This document shows positions 7,320 to 15,233 of a stretch of DNA of 38,818 nucleotides, piece after piece; the first letter of the stretch is position 1; each line of letters begins with the position of its first letter. The stretch spans positions 1-38,818 of the forward strand of contig NZ_NMQT01000078.1 in NCBI RefSeq assembly GCF_002234405.1, read 5' to 3'. The position numbers and the translations under genes are program-made. Under the pieces are notes generated by a model. It was not told where the DNA came from, searched no databases, and saw nothing but the letters and a program-made list of their open reading frames with translations. Source of the DNA: Amycolatopsis thailandensis. GTDB taxonomy: Bacteria > Actinomycetota > Actinomycetes > Mycobacteriales > Pseudonocardiaceae.

Positions 7320-8555
7320 TCATACCCCGTGCCCCGGCCCGGTCGTCCGGACCCGCACCGGCAGCGAGTCCCAAGCCCGGATCGTGTTGTTGAGCCGCCG
7401 CCGTCCCGGGCCCACGAGCTCGATGCTCGCGACCCGCTCCACCAAGGCCGTGAGCAGGCATTCCGCCTCCAGCCGGGCGAGATGCTGGCCCACGCACTGG
7501 TGGACGCCGAACCCGAAACCGACGTGTCCCGAAGGATCACGAGACAGGTCGAAAGCGTCCGGAGCGGCCCAGCGCCGCGGGTCACGGTTGGCGGCTCCGA
7601 CGCTCAACAGGACCTTCTCACCGTCCGGAATCGTCGCGTCGCCGACCCGGACGTCACCGGTCGTGGTCCGGAAGAACGACTGAACGGGTGATGCCCAGCG
7701 CACCGCCTCGTCCAGCGCGACGTGCACCAGCTCCGGCTCGGCGCGCAGCCGCTCCCACTGCTCGGGGTGCGTCGCCAAGGCGTAAAGCATCGACGCTAGC
7801 GCGTGAACCGTGGTGTTGACGCCCGCCGCGAAGAGCGAACGGACCACCAGCGGCGCCTGTTCGTGGGTGATGTCCCCACGGTCGGCGGCCGCCCAGATCC
7901 GGGCCCCGAAGCCGCCCTCCGCGAGTGCCTCCCGTTCGCAGTGGGCGTTGACCCACACCGAACGTTCCCGTGCTCCCACCGCGCCCGCCGCCACGAGGTC
8001 GTTACGGGGGCCGAAGGCGTTGAGCAGAAAGTCGCTGAAGGGCAGCAGGTTCTCGCGTCCGGCCTCGGGAATGCCGACGGCGTCCGGGAAGACCCGCAGC
8101 GGGAAAGCCTCGGCGAGCGACGGCACCGCGTCGAATTCCACCACCGGACGGCCGGCCAGCAGCCGGTCCACCATGGACTCCGCCGCGACTGTCCACTGTG
8201 TACGCAAACGCCGTTGCGAACGCGCGCTGAGCAACTCCGCCAGCACGCGGCGCGGGGCGTCGTGATGCGGCGGGTCGGCCTCGATCACCACGCTCAGCGG
8301 CCGCCAGATCTTTTCGGTGCGGAAGTTCGACAGCCCCACCCCCGCACCGGACTGAAAGCCTTGCCAGTCACGCAAAGCGGCGTTCACGTGTTCATGGCGC
8401 GCGATCGCGTACACGCCGTAGGTGCTCAGATAGACCAGCGGCCCCGCGTCGCGCAGGAGTGCCTCGTGCGGATGCGGGTCCGCCAGCACTTCGTGGCTGA
8501 ACGGGTCGATGTCGAACGTCGGCAACGACGGCCTGACGCCGGTTGTCGCGGTCAC
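7320..8555 (-). CDS. CYP199-like cytochrome P450 (aromatic acid oxidase type)
   Basis: 411 residues. The opening LPTFDIDPFS, the WRPLSVVIEADPP stretch, AFGPRNDL, and the heme loop FGFGVHQCVG (Cys354) strongly resemble CYP199A enzymes, which oxidise para-substituted benzoates. Arg85 and Ser88 occupy the positions of the carboxylate-binding Arg92 and Ser95 of CYP199A4, and Arg239/Ser240 fit Arg243/Ser244, so an aromatic acid substrate is likely. The I-helix reads AGVNTT: Asn247 replaces the usual acid before Thr248. The GTG at 8555 has GGAGG upstream. It lies 16 nt after the reductase gene, its probable electron donor. It may demethylate or hydroxylate the O-methylated aryl acid of the PKS pathway (inference). 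Confidence 0.9.
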   Translation of the reverse strand: MTATTGVRPSLPTFDIDPFSHEVLADPHPHEALLRDAGPLVYLSTYGVYAIARHEHVNAALRDWQGFQSGAGVGLSNFRTEKIWRPLSVVIEADPPHHDAPRRVLAELLSARSQRRLRTQWTVAAESMVDRLLAGRPVVEFDAVPSLAEAFPLRVFPDAVGIPEAGRENLLPFSDFLLNAFGPRNDLVAAGAVGARERSVWVNAHCEREALAEGGFGARIWAAADRGDITHEQAPLVVRSLFAAGVNTTVHALASMLYALATHPEQWERLRAEPELVHVALDEAVRWASPVQSFFRTTTGDVRVGDATIPDGEKVLLSVGAANRDPRRWAAPDAFDLSRDPSGHVGFGFGVHQCVGQHLARLEAECLLTALVERVASIELVGPGRRRLNNTIRAWDSLPVRVRTTGPGHGV

Positions 8556-8571
8556 GATTCCTCCGTCGGTG

Positions 8572-9513
8572 TCAGAGATCCAGCACCAGCCGATCGCCGC
8601 ACGAGCGGGACACGCACGGGAACATGCAGTCGCCCGTCGCCCGCTCGTGGTCGGTGAGCAGCGCGTCACGGTGGTCGACCACGCCGTCGACGACGGCGGT
8701 CTCGCAGGTGCCGCAGGTGCCCTCCATGCACGAGGCCAGCACGTGCACCCCGGCCGTGCGCACGGCGTCCAGCACGGTGACGCCGGGCGAGACGACAACG
8801 CTTTTTCCCTGTCTGGACAGCACGACCTCGAACGGCGCGTCCCGCACCGGCGCCTGTTCCCTCGCCGAGAACCGCTCGACCCGCAACGCCGTCGGATGCC
8901 AGTGGGCACACGCGATCCGGACGGCTTCGAGGAGTCCCGGCGGACCACAGCAGTACACCTTGACGCCGTCGCGCCTCTCATCCAGCCAGGCGTTCAGATC
9001 GGGCCTGCCGAGTTCGTCCTCCGGCACGAGGTGGACGCGATCACCGTAGCGGGCGAGTTCGTCGAGGAAGGCCATCGACGCCCGGCCGCGGCCGCCGTAC
9101 ACCAGGTGCCAGTCCGTGCCGAGCAGTTCCGCCTGGTGGATCATCGGCAGTAGCGGCGTGATCCCGATACCGCCGGCGAAGAACAGATAGCTTTCCGAAG
9201 GTACCAAGGGAAAGTTGTTGCGCGGTCGTCCGACGCCGACGGTGTCACCGAGCCGGAGCCGGTCGTGCACGTACGCCGACCCGCCTCGTCCGTCCGGCTT
9301 CCGCAGGACCCCGACCCGGTAGCGGTGAGCGTCCCAGCGGTCCCCGCACAACGAATACTGGCGGGTGATCCCGCCCGGCAGCACGAGGTCGATGTGCGCA
9401 CCGGGCGTCCAGTCGGGCAAGCGCTCCCCACCGGGATGCTCCAGGCCGAGGACGACCACATCGTCGGCGACGACGTCCTTGGCCGTCACCGACAGCGCCA
9501 GTACCCGCGACAT
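8572..9513 (-). CDS. phthalate-dioxygenase-reductase-like flavoprotein with C-terminal 2Fe-2S domain
   Basis: 313 residues in the order flavin domain, NAD domain, plant-type ferredoxin domain. RQYSLCG near residue 50 is the flavin-binding RxYS motif, FFAGGIGITPLLPM the NAD-binding glycine loop, CCGPPGLLEAV the family NAD motif, and CMEGTCGTC (C-x4-C-x2-C) with a later Cys in FPCVSRS the 2Fe-2S ligands. This matches VanB/Pdr-type reductases (FMN, NADH). Such reductases normally serve Rieske oxygenases, but here no oxygenase is present and the next gene is a P450. The start ATG overlaps the OMT stop (TGATG). Probable role: NADH to P450 electron transfer. Confidence 0.93.
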   Translation of the reverse strand: MSRVLALSVTAKDVVADDVVVLGLEHPGGERLPDWTPGAHIDLVLPGGITRQYSLCGDRWDAHRYRVGVLRKPDGRGGSAYVHDRLRLGDTVGVGRPRNNFPLVPSESYLFFAGGIGITPLLPMIHQAELLGTDWHLVYGGRGRASMAFLDELARYGDRVHLVPEDELGRPDLNAWLDERRDGVKVYCCGPPGLLEAVRIACAHWHPTALRVERFSAREQAPVRDAPFEVVLSRQGKSVVVSPGVTVLDAVRTAGVHVLASCMEGTCGTCETAVVDGVVDHRDALLTDHERATGDCMFPCVSRSCGDRLVLDL

Positions 9514-10523
9514 CAGCCGCGGACCAGCTCGACGATCGACACGGTCGGCCGGTCCCCGACCGGATGCACCCCGCGCACCACCAGGCCCGCGCGCTCCGCC
9601 AGCGACCGGAGTTCGGTGAGGCCGCGCTCCTTGCCCGCGATGTAGACGAGCATGCGGAGGTCCATCTCGGTGTTGGGCGATTCGCCGTCGGTGCCGACGT
9701 TCTCCAGCACCAGCACGACGCCGTCCGGGCCAGCCGCCTCGGCGCACCGGCGCAGGATCGCGACGGCCGGTTCGTCGTCCCAGTCGTGGATGATCGCCGA
9801 AAGGACGTACCCCCCGGCGCCCGAAGGCAGCGGCTCGAAGAAGTCGCCTTCCACGGCCGATCCCCGATCCTGCACGCCGCGCTCCCGGAAGGTCCGGCGC
9901 GCGCCCGAAACCGGGCCCGGCTGGTCCAGCACCGTGCCGCGGAGTCCGGGATGCGCTTGGAGCAGCGTGGCGAGCAACGCGCCGCTCCCGCCGCCGACGT
10001 CGATGACGTGTCCGAGCTTCGCCCAGTCGTACGAGACCGCGATCTCGTCGTTGTCGAGCGCGATGTGGTGGCCCATCAATGCGTCGAACGACGCCGAAAG
10101 CACCTGGTCGGACCGGAGATCGTCCCAGAAGGGAGCGCCGTAGCGCTCCACGTAGGCGGGCTCCCCGGTCCGGACCGTGTGCAGTAGCTCGACGAACGCG
10201 AGATCACCCCGGCCGACCGCGCCCTCGATGTCGAGCCAGGCCCGCCGCGACTTCGGGTGATCCTCCCGCAGCGGTTCACCGGCCGGGGTCAGCGCGTAGG
10301 TGCCCGCGTCGTCACTGGTGAACAGCCCGATGGTGACCAGATGCCGCAGCAACCGATCCATGGCACCGGCGTCGGTCCCGGTCGAGGACGCGATCTTCTC
10401 CGCGGTGTCCCGGCCGTCGGCGACGTGGTCGGCGACCCGCAGTGTCGCGGCCACCCGGATCGCCATCGGGGACGCCAGATCGGCCAGTGCCCGGAGACCG
10501 ACGCGGCCTGAATCGTCCGACAT
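9513..10523 (-). CDS. SAM-dependent O-methyltransferase (PF00891 type)
   Basis: 336 residues. An N-terminal winged-helix dimerisation domain (residues 8-100) precedes a Rossmann SAM domain with VIDVGGGSGALLATL (motif I, near 173) and a HDWDDE motif whose His is the usual catalytic base in this family. Members methylate phenolic hydroxyls of polyketides and aryl acids, for example the DnrK- and NcsB1-like enzymes. With an aryl-acid PKS in the same locus, methylation of the aryl acid hydroxyl is the simplest role. Start ATG at 10523 has GAGGAAG upstream. It is coupled to the reductase by a 1-nt overlap. Confidence 0.9.
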   Translation of the reverse strand: MSDDSGRVGLRALADLASPMAIRVAATLRVADHVADGRDTAEKIASSTGTDAGAMDRLLRHLVTIGLFTSDDAGTYALTPAGEPLREDHPKSRRAWLDIEGAVGRGDLAFVELLHTVRTGEPAYVERYGAPFWDDLRSDQVLSASFDALMGHHIALDNDEIAVSYDWAKLGHVIDVGGGSGALLATLLQAHPGLRGTVLDQPGPVSGARRTFRERGVQDRGSAVEGDFFEPLPSGAGGYVLSAIIHDWDDEPAVAILRRCAEAAGPDGVVLVLENVGTDGESPNTEMDLRMLVYIAGKERGLTELRSLAERAGLVVRGVHPVGDRPTVSIVELVRG

Positions 10524-10563
10524 GCGTCTTCCTCATCGGTAGTAGGTGTCTTCCGGCTCGACC

Positions 10564-11364
10564 TCAGTGCTGGAACTGGCCGGGAGCGCGCCCGGCGCCC
10601 TTGGGACCGCGATAGGCCTGCGCGATTCCGAGCCACTCTTCGGCCGCGGCCGTGTCACCCTTGAGGTCGAGGTCGTCGCGGTGGCGACGGCGGGTCGCGA
10701 GCAGCACCAAGTCCTCGGCCGGCCCCGTGATGAGCCCCGTCTCCGCGTCGCCCGCACCCGCGTACCAGGTCTCCCCGGACGGGCCGGACACCTCGAATCG
10801 GAACGGCTTCGCCGGCGGCGTCAGTCCGTTCGACTCGTAGCCGAACTGCCAGGTGAGCGCGACGAAATCGACGATGCGGCGAAGCCGGTCGGTCCGCTCG
10901 CGGCGAATGCCCAGCGCGTCGGCGATGTCCTGACCGTGCGCGAAGGCCTCCATCATCCCGGCCGCGCAGAGCACGGTCGGCGGAAGCGGGTTGACCAGCC
11001 ACGGCACGGTGGACTCGGTGGGGACGGCGGCGAGCGCGCCCACCGCGGCCTTCCGTGCCGCCTGCCAGTGCCCCAGCAGTGCCGCGGGGCCTTCGGCGAG
11101 ATGCTCGGCGGCGGTGGCCGACACGACGGCGTCGAAGCCACCGCGCTCCCCGATAGTCGAGGTCATCGCGGTGAACTTCTCCGGGTCGGACGCGGCCAGC
11201 GCCGCGATGCGGTACACGAAGGTGAGATGGCCGACCTGGTGCGCGACGGTCCAGCCCACCGCGGGGGTGACCTTGGCCCAGTCCTCGTCGGACAGTCCGG
11301 TCAGCAGGTCCTCGAAGCTCCCGGCCTCGGCCGAGAGATCGGCGATGACGGCCTCGTGGCTCAT
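10564..11364 (-). CDS. TIGR03084-type metal-binding protein (DinB / maleylpyruvate-isomerase fold)
   Basis: 266 residues. The N-terminal half has the DinB-like four-helix metal site signature: GWTVAHQVGHL (two His) and FAHGQDIADALG (third His). The C-terminal half (PFRFEVSGPSGETWYAGAGD) is a small alpha/beta domain seen in this family. Relatives include mycothiol-dependent maleylpyruvate isomerases, so a thiol- or metal-assisted isomerase or transferase step is possible, but no activity is established. It sits between the SgcJ-like and OMT genes with 4- and 40-nt gaps, clearly one operon. Confidence 0.82.
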   Translation of the reverse strand: MSHEAVIADLSAEAGSFEDLLTGLSDEDWAKVTPAVGWTVAHQVGHLTFVYRIAALAASDPEKFTAMTSTIGERGGFDAVVSATAAEHLAEGPAALLGHWQAARKAAVGALAAVPTESTVPWLVNPLPPTVLCAAGMMEAFAHGQDIADALGIRRERTDRLRRIVDFVALTWQFGYESNGLTPPAKPFRFEVSGPSGETWYAGAGDAETGLITGPAEDLVLLATRRRHRDDLDLKGDTAAAEEWLGIAQAYRGPKGAGRAPGQFQH

Positions 11365-11368
11365 CGCT

Positions 11369-11782
11369 TCAGTCCCGCGGGGTGTTCTGGTAGGCGGCCA
11401 GCCGCCATTCGCCGTCCTCGCGCACGGCGAGCCAGGAAGCGCGGACGACGTTCTCCGGCTTGACCTCGGTCTCGGTCTTGCTCCGGACCCCGCCCTCGGT
11501 CAGCAGCAGGATCACGTCCGGGCCGATCTGCCGCAGCTCGAACGGCGTGCCGACGACCTGGGTCCCCTGGTAGGGACCGGCGAAGGCGCCCGCCATGAAG
11601 CCGCGGATCTGCTGCCTGCCCTTGACGTGCACGCCGGAGATGATCATGGTGGCGTCGTCGGCGAACACGGAGGCGAAGGCATCGGCGTCGTGGGCACCCC
11701 ACGCGGCGATGATGCGCTGCGGCAGCGCCGCGACGGCGGCCTGGTCGGCGGGCGTTGCAGTGGGGCGTTCAGTCGTGGTCAC
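11369..11782 (-). CDS. SgcJ/EcaC-like SnoaL-fold protein
   Basis: 137 residues of the NTF2/SnoaL-like cone fold: helix RIIAAWGAHDADAFASVFADDATMI, followed by beta strands ending in VREDGEWRLAAYQNTP. It resembles the SgcJ/EcaC group named after a C-1027 cluster protein; members are accessory proteins or small enzymes without one defined reaction. The GTG at 11782 has GAGGAG 8 nt upstream, so the long in-frame extension to 11977 is rejected. It is the first gene of the five-gene unit running to 7320. Confidence 0.82.
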   Translation of the reverse strand: MTTTERPTATPADQAAVAALPQRIIAAWGAHDADAFASVFADDATMIISGVHVKGRQQIRGFMAGAFAGPYQGTQVVGTPFELRQIGPDVILLLTEGGVRSKTETEVKPENVVRASWLAVREDGEWRLAAYQNTPRD

Positions 11783-11933
11783 GTCTGTTTCTCCTCGCGC
11801 ACCGGTGGTTCTTCCGTCCGCACCAGTGTCGCGAGCCCGCCCCGGAGGTGTCCTCTTCCATGCTGCTACAGGTGTGCCGGTGTCTCTCACCGTGTGCGGC
11901 ACGACAGTCCCTGTGCCGACCAGAACCGAAGGA

Positions 11934-11978
11934 GGTGTGTGGAAATAGGGACACTCGACGTCCCTATTTCCACACACC
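11934..11978. repeat. perfect hairpin with conserved core
   Basis: 19-bp arms around a 7-nt loop. Read on the minus strand the core is GGGACGTCGAGTGTCCC, nearly the same as the core at 4508-4524, while the outer arms are different yet still perfectly paired. It lies about 150 bp upstream of the SgcJ-like gene. Confidence 0.75.
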
Positions 11979-12084
11979 CCTCACCCGGCGCCACTTTCGC
12001 CCAACGTGGCAGGTACATGAAGGACCCCTTCCTTGCGCTAGGCGCCAGGGTCTCGGCGAAGTCGCCTCTCCGCCGGCCAAGGAG

Positions 12085-12137
12085 GTTGCGAAAGCCACTT
12101 TCGCAACGTTGAAGGTTGCGAAAGTGGCTTTCGCAAC
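12085..12137. repeat. nested palindrome, 23-bp arms
   Basis: Two 23-nt arms are perfect reverse complements across a 7-nt spacer, and each arm is itself a palindrome (GTTGCGAAAG, 3 nt, CTTTCGCAAC). The element can fold as one long hairpin or two short ones. The inner CGAAAGTGGCTTTCG also occurs at 4554-4568. Confidence 0.85.
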
Positions 12138-12409
12138 ACGGCGCACCGAGTCCACTGAACGCCGCCCCCTGCCGCCGGACCGGCGCGATCCCGTCACCAC
12201 CCACGCACAGATCGGCCCGAGGTGGTCGTGAGGCGGTTCGGGTTATTGAGAGGCAAGGCAAAGGTGCGTGATCGAGTCTCCTGACGAGCAGGGCTTTGGC
12301 GGCCCGGCCTGAACTGGCCTGCGGGAGCAGATCGCGACTTCGGCCGTCCACATGAGACACCCCTTCCAGCCGGAACGCCCGTTTTGGGCACTTTGCGCGG
12401 CTTTGCGAA

Positions 12410-12461
12410 GGGGTCGTGAGTGGTAAAGAGGGTTAGAACCCTCTTTACCACTCACGACCCC
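12410..12461. repeat. 52-bp palindrome of the GTGAGTGGC family
   Basis: Arms of 25 bp pair perfectly around a central AG. The outer arm contains GGTCGTGAGTGG, shared with a full copy at 38740-38787 and half copies at 4579-4603, 12604-12628 and 38409-38433; all retain a central TTAG-like word. Confidence 0.85.
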
Positions 12462-12635
12462 ACGCAGAAAAGCCCATACGGGCATGAATCGGGCGCTCAC
12501 TCACTATTAAGTGTCCCATGTGGACACTCGGACCGCGACCGGCCGCAGTGAAGAAGGTCTGCTCGGCAGGATCGACCATTCCATATTTGACCTACCGCAC
12601 AAATAGAACCCGAAACGCCACTCACGACACCTGCC

Positions 12636-13865
12636 TTACGCGGCCCGAGAGACCACCGGCTCCGCCGTCGAAGCCGCCGCGCGCACCGAAGCGGGAGCCG
12701 TGGCCGCGGCGAAGGCGGTGATCACCCCGAGCGGCACCAGCAGCAACGCCAGCGCCGCGCTGATCCCGAACTCCTGGGCGAGCCAGCCGAAGATCGCCGG
12801 ACCCGCGAGCACGCCGGCGTTGTGCAGCGTGCTGTACCGCGCGATCGCGAGGCTGGTGTTGGACTTCGTGCCGTGCCCGACCGCGCTGGAGATGATCGGG
12901 ATCGCCACGGCGAGCCCGACACCGGCCATCGCGAGCCCGGCGAGGCCGAACCACACGCTGGGCACGGTGACGGCCACCAGGACGCCCGCCCCGGTCATCG
13001 CCATACTCCACCGGACCAGTGCCACCGCGCCGAATCGCCGGTGCAGCCGGTCACCGACGAGCCTGGTCCCGGTCTGCGCCACGATGAACGCGAAGTAGCC
13101 CAGCGACGCGATGTTCGCCGCCGCCCCGCGTTGCTCGCTCAGGAACACCCCACCCCAGCTGGACACCGCGCCTTCGCACAGCGCGACGGCCGCGCCGAGG
13201 CCACCGAGGACGATCACCGCGCGAGTCCAGCCGGACAGGAAGCCGACCTTGGGCGCCTTTTCCTCCGCGCGCGAAGAAGCACGCTCCTCGGTCAGCAGCC
13301 GGCGTCCGCTGAACAACGCGATGGCGACGAGCACCGCCGAAACGACCCAGAAATGCGAACTCAGCGACCATTCCGCGCGCACCGCCAGTACCGTGCCGCC
13401 CGAGCCGAGCAGCGCGCCGATGCCCCAGACCGCGTGCAGGCTGTTGAGCACCGGCCGCCGCGCCCGCCGTTCCACCTCGACGCCCTGCGCGTTCATGGAC
13501 ACGTCGAGAAGCCCGGCGATGACACCCCACGTCAGCATCCCGAGCCCGGCGGTGATCGCGCCCGGCATCGCCGCCATGAGCGGCAGGAACCACGGCAGGA
13601 CAAGGGAAGTGACGCGGATGACCGCGCGGCTGTCGAGATGGTTCGACAGATGCCCCGCCAGCTGCATCGCGAGCAGCACACCGACGGTCTGAGCGAGCAG
13701 CACCATACCCAGTTCCGCGAAGTTCAGCCCGAGTTCGATCCGCAACTGTGGGACCCGCGCGAACCAGGAACCGAGCATGATCCCGACCATCAGGAAAATC
13801 CCCGAGATCGCGATCCGCTGCCGCCGCACTTCCTTCACCGGATGGATTTCCGGCCCGCTACTCAT
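12636..13865 (-). CDS. MFS transporter (12-helix, FucP/YbjJ-like)
   Basis: 409 residues of alternating hydrophobic helices, consistent with 12 segments. The N-terminal ISGIFLMVGIMLGSWFARVPQLRIELGL and GVIAGLLDVSMNAQGVEVERR (an internal signature helix) resemble YbjJ-type MFS proteins of unknown substrate. The start ATG at 13865 overlaps the end of the glycosyltransferase gene by 8 bp, so the two are translated from one message. Its pairing with a glycosyltransferase and antiporter next to the PKS suggests export of a pathway compound, but this is inference. A half copy of a palindromic repeat lies just beyond the stop. Confidence 0.88.
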   Translation of the reverse strand: MSSGPEIHPVKEVRRQRIAISGIFLMVGIMLGSWFARVPQLRIELGLNFAELGMVLLAQTVGVLLAMQLAGHLSNHLDSRAVIRVTSLVLPWFLPLMAAMPGAITAGLGMLTWGVIAGLLDVSMNAQGVEVERRARRPVLNSLHAVWGIGALLGSGGTVLAVRAEWSLSSHFWVVSAVLVAIALFSGRRLLTEERASSRAEEKAPKVGFLSGWTRAVIVLGGLGAAVALCEGAVSSWGGVFLSEQRGAAANIASLGYFAFIVAQTGTRLVGDRLHRRFGAVALVRWSMAMTGAGVLVAVTVPSVWFGLAGLAMAGVGLAVAIPIISSAVGHGTKSNTSLAIARYSTLHNAGVLAGPAIFGWLAQEFGISAALALLLVPLGVITAFAAATAPASVRAAASTAEPVVSRAA

Positions 13866-15159
13866 CGCCGCTCGCCACGCCGGACGTGTCCCCGAACCCG
13901 GACTCGCCGGTCCAGCTGCCCACTTCCACGTGCGCGTTGAGCGGTTTCCCCTCGGCGTCGCGCATCGGCGGCCGCCGGTGCGCGAGGTGCAGGAAGACGT
14001 CGTCGTACTGCGTGACATCGCCCGCCGCGGAGATGCGGTAGAGCATGTCCTCGTCCTCGCCGCCCCAGCCCTTGTAGCGTTCGTCGAAGCCGCCGATGCG
14101 GTGGAAGATCTCCGGCCGCGTCCACAGGCACGCGCCGGGAACGTCGCGCAACAGCAGTCCGCGCGCCCCGGCCAGCGGCGCCTCCGGGGTGTTCTCGCCG
14201 CATCGCCGTTCGATCAGCCAATCACTCGACGGCGCGTCCAGCGACAGCATTTCGGTATGCGGCAGATGCGCGTCGGCGCGCTGGTCGGTGAAACGCGCGT
14301 GGTTGCGCTCCAGGAATTCCCGGTCCACCAGGATGTCCGCGTCGAGCAGGCACAGCGTCCTCGCCGCACCGACGGTTTCGCGTACGCCCACGTTCAGTGT
14401 CCAGGACTTGTTGAACGGTCCTTCGCCCTTGATGTGCACGTAGTGGTCGGCCAGCGGCTCGACGACGTGCTTCCAGCGCGGTTTCTCGTCGAACTCGACG
14501 ACGGTGACGCGATACCGGTCGGCCGGGAAGGTCTGGTCGCGCAACGCGAGCAGGCAGGCGGTCAGGTTCCGGATCCGGCCCGCGCCGTCCCGATCGGACA
14601 GTGGGACGACGACGAGGATCTCGTCGCCGGTGCCGGACGGCCGTGAACGCAGGCCACTCGCGAGTTCGACCAGCCTGTCGAGACCGGCGGGCCCGGCTTC
14701 CGGTTCGTAGAGCCTGCCGCGGAAGTAGTTGATGTAGACGTTGTCGTCCGCGGCGTCGGCCTCACGAGCCAGTTTTCCGGCCAGTTCGGGGTTTTCGTCG
14801 AGCAGCGCGACGACACGCTCTTCGAGCCGGCGTTCGGCGAAGGTGTCGGTCGGCTGCGCGACGAGCCGCCGGTACGCCAGGTCGTGGCCGATCACGGCTT
14901 CGAGCGGGTCGACCACGGCGCGGTAGAAGCGTTCGCTGTGCATCCAATAGTCGGCGGCGACGGCCGGGACGGCGGGATCGTGGGCCAGGACGACGTACCG
15001 GACGATCCGCCCCGCGAGATCCGCGCTCCCCGGCTCGGCCTTCCAATACGCCGATGCCGAGGCGAAGGTCTTGCCGCCGGTGCGGGTCGGCCGGATCTGC
15101 ATCGGATTGGTCGCCCGTAACACGCACATCGGGCTGCAGTCACAGGGATGCGGTTGCAC
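13858..15159 (-). CDS. GT2/galactosyltransferase-like glycosyltransferase
   Basis: 433 residues. The N-terminal ~175 residues form an uncharacterised extension. A GT-A domain follows: ILVVVPLSDRD near 181, the DxD metal/nucleotide-sugar motif DAD at 273-275 in LCLLDADILVD, and the galactosyltransferase C-terminal motif GWGGEDEDMLYR at 364-375, as in pp-GalNAc-transferase-like enzymes. No signal peptide is visible, so it is likely cytoplasmic. The GTG at 15159 is chosen for its GGAGG site; it gives an N-terminus with a CDCSPMC cysteine cluster. A start at a later Met would remove that cluster. Acceptor unknown; glycosylation of the PKS product is possible. Confidence 0.85.
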   Translation of the reverse strand: MQPHPCDCSPMCVLRATNPMQIRPTRTGGKTFASASAYWKAEPGSADLAGRIVRYVVLAHDPAVPAVAADYWMHSERFYRAVVDPLEAVIGHDLAYRRLVAQPTDTFAERRLEERVVALLDENPELAGKLAREADAADDNVYINYFRGRLYEPEAGPAGLDRLVELASGLRSRPSGTGDEILVVVPLSDRDGAGRIRNLTACLLALRDQTFPADRYRVTVVEFDEKPRWKHVVEPLADHYVHIKGEGPFNKSWTLNVGVRETVGAARTLCLLDADILVDREFLERNHARFTDQRADAHLPHTEMLSLDAPSSDWLIERRCGENTPEAPLAGARGLLLRDVPGACLWTRPEIFHRIGGFDERYKGWGGEDEDMLYRISAAGDVTQYDDVFLHLAHRRPPMRDAEGKPLNAHVEVGSWTGESGFGDTSGVASGDE

Positions 15160-15233
15160 TGCTCCTCCGTCCCTCGGATTCTTGACGACTCGGATACCGA
15201 GCGTGACAGTCGGTGACGGGGCGGTACGTCTTC

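Larger units (their letters stand above)
11979..12635. other. gene-free stretch with palindromes
   Basis: I see no credible gene here. Short frames on the minus strand (12194-12500) have no ribosome site and no recognisable protein character. The stretch holds a degenerate half of the TGAAGG/CCCCTTCC hairpin (about 12017), a nested palindrome (12085-12137), a 52-bp near-perfect palindrome (12410-12461), a small AGTGTCC/GGACACT hairpin (12510-12528) and a half site (12604-12628). The SgcJ operon promoter should lie between 11783 and about 11934. Confidence 0.6.

Noticed and set aside
11369..11782. SgcJ-like protein as a sign of an enediyne cluster
   Set aside because: No enediyne PKS, its thioesterase or the accessory cassette genes are in the window; SnoaL-fold proteins of this kind are widespread.
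12194..12500. Overlapping minus-strand frames of 85 codons as small genes
   Set aside because: No ribosome site, no recognisable protein character, and they cross a 52-bp perfect palindrome.
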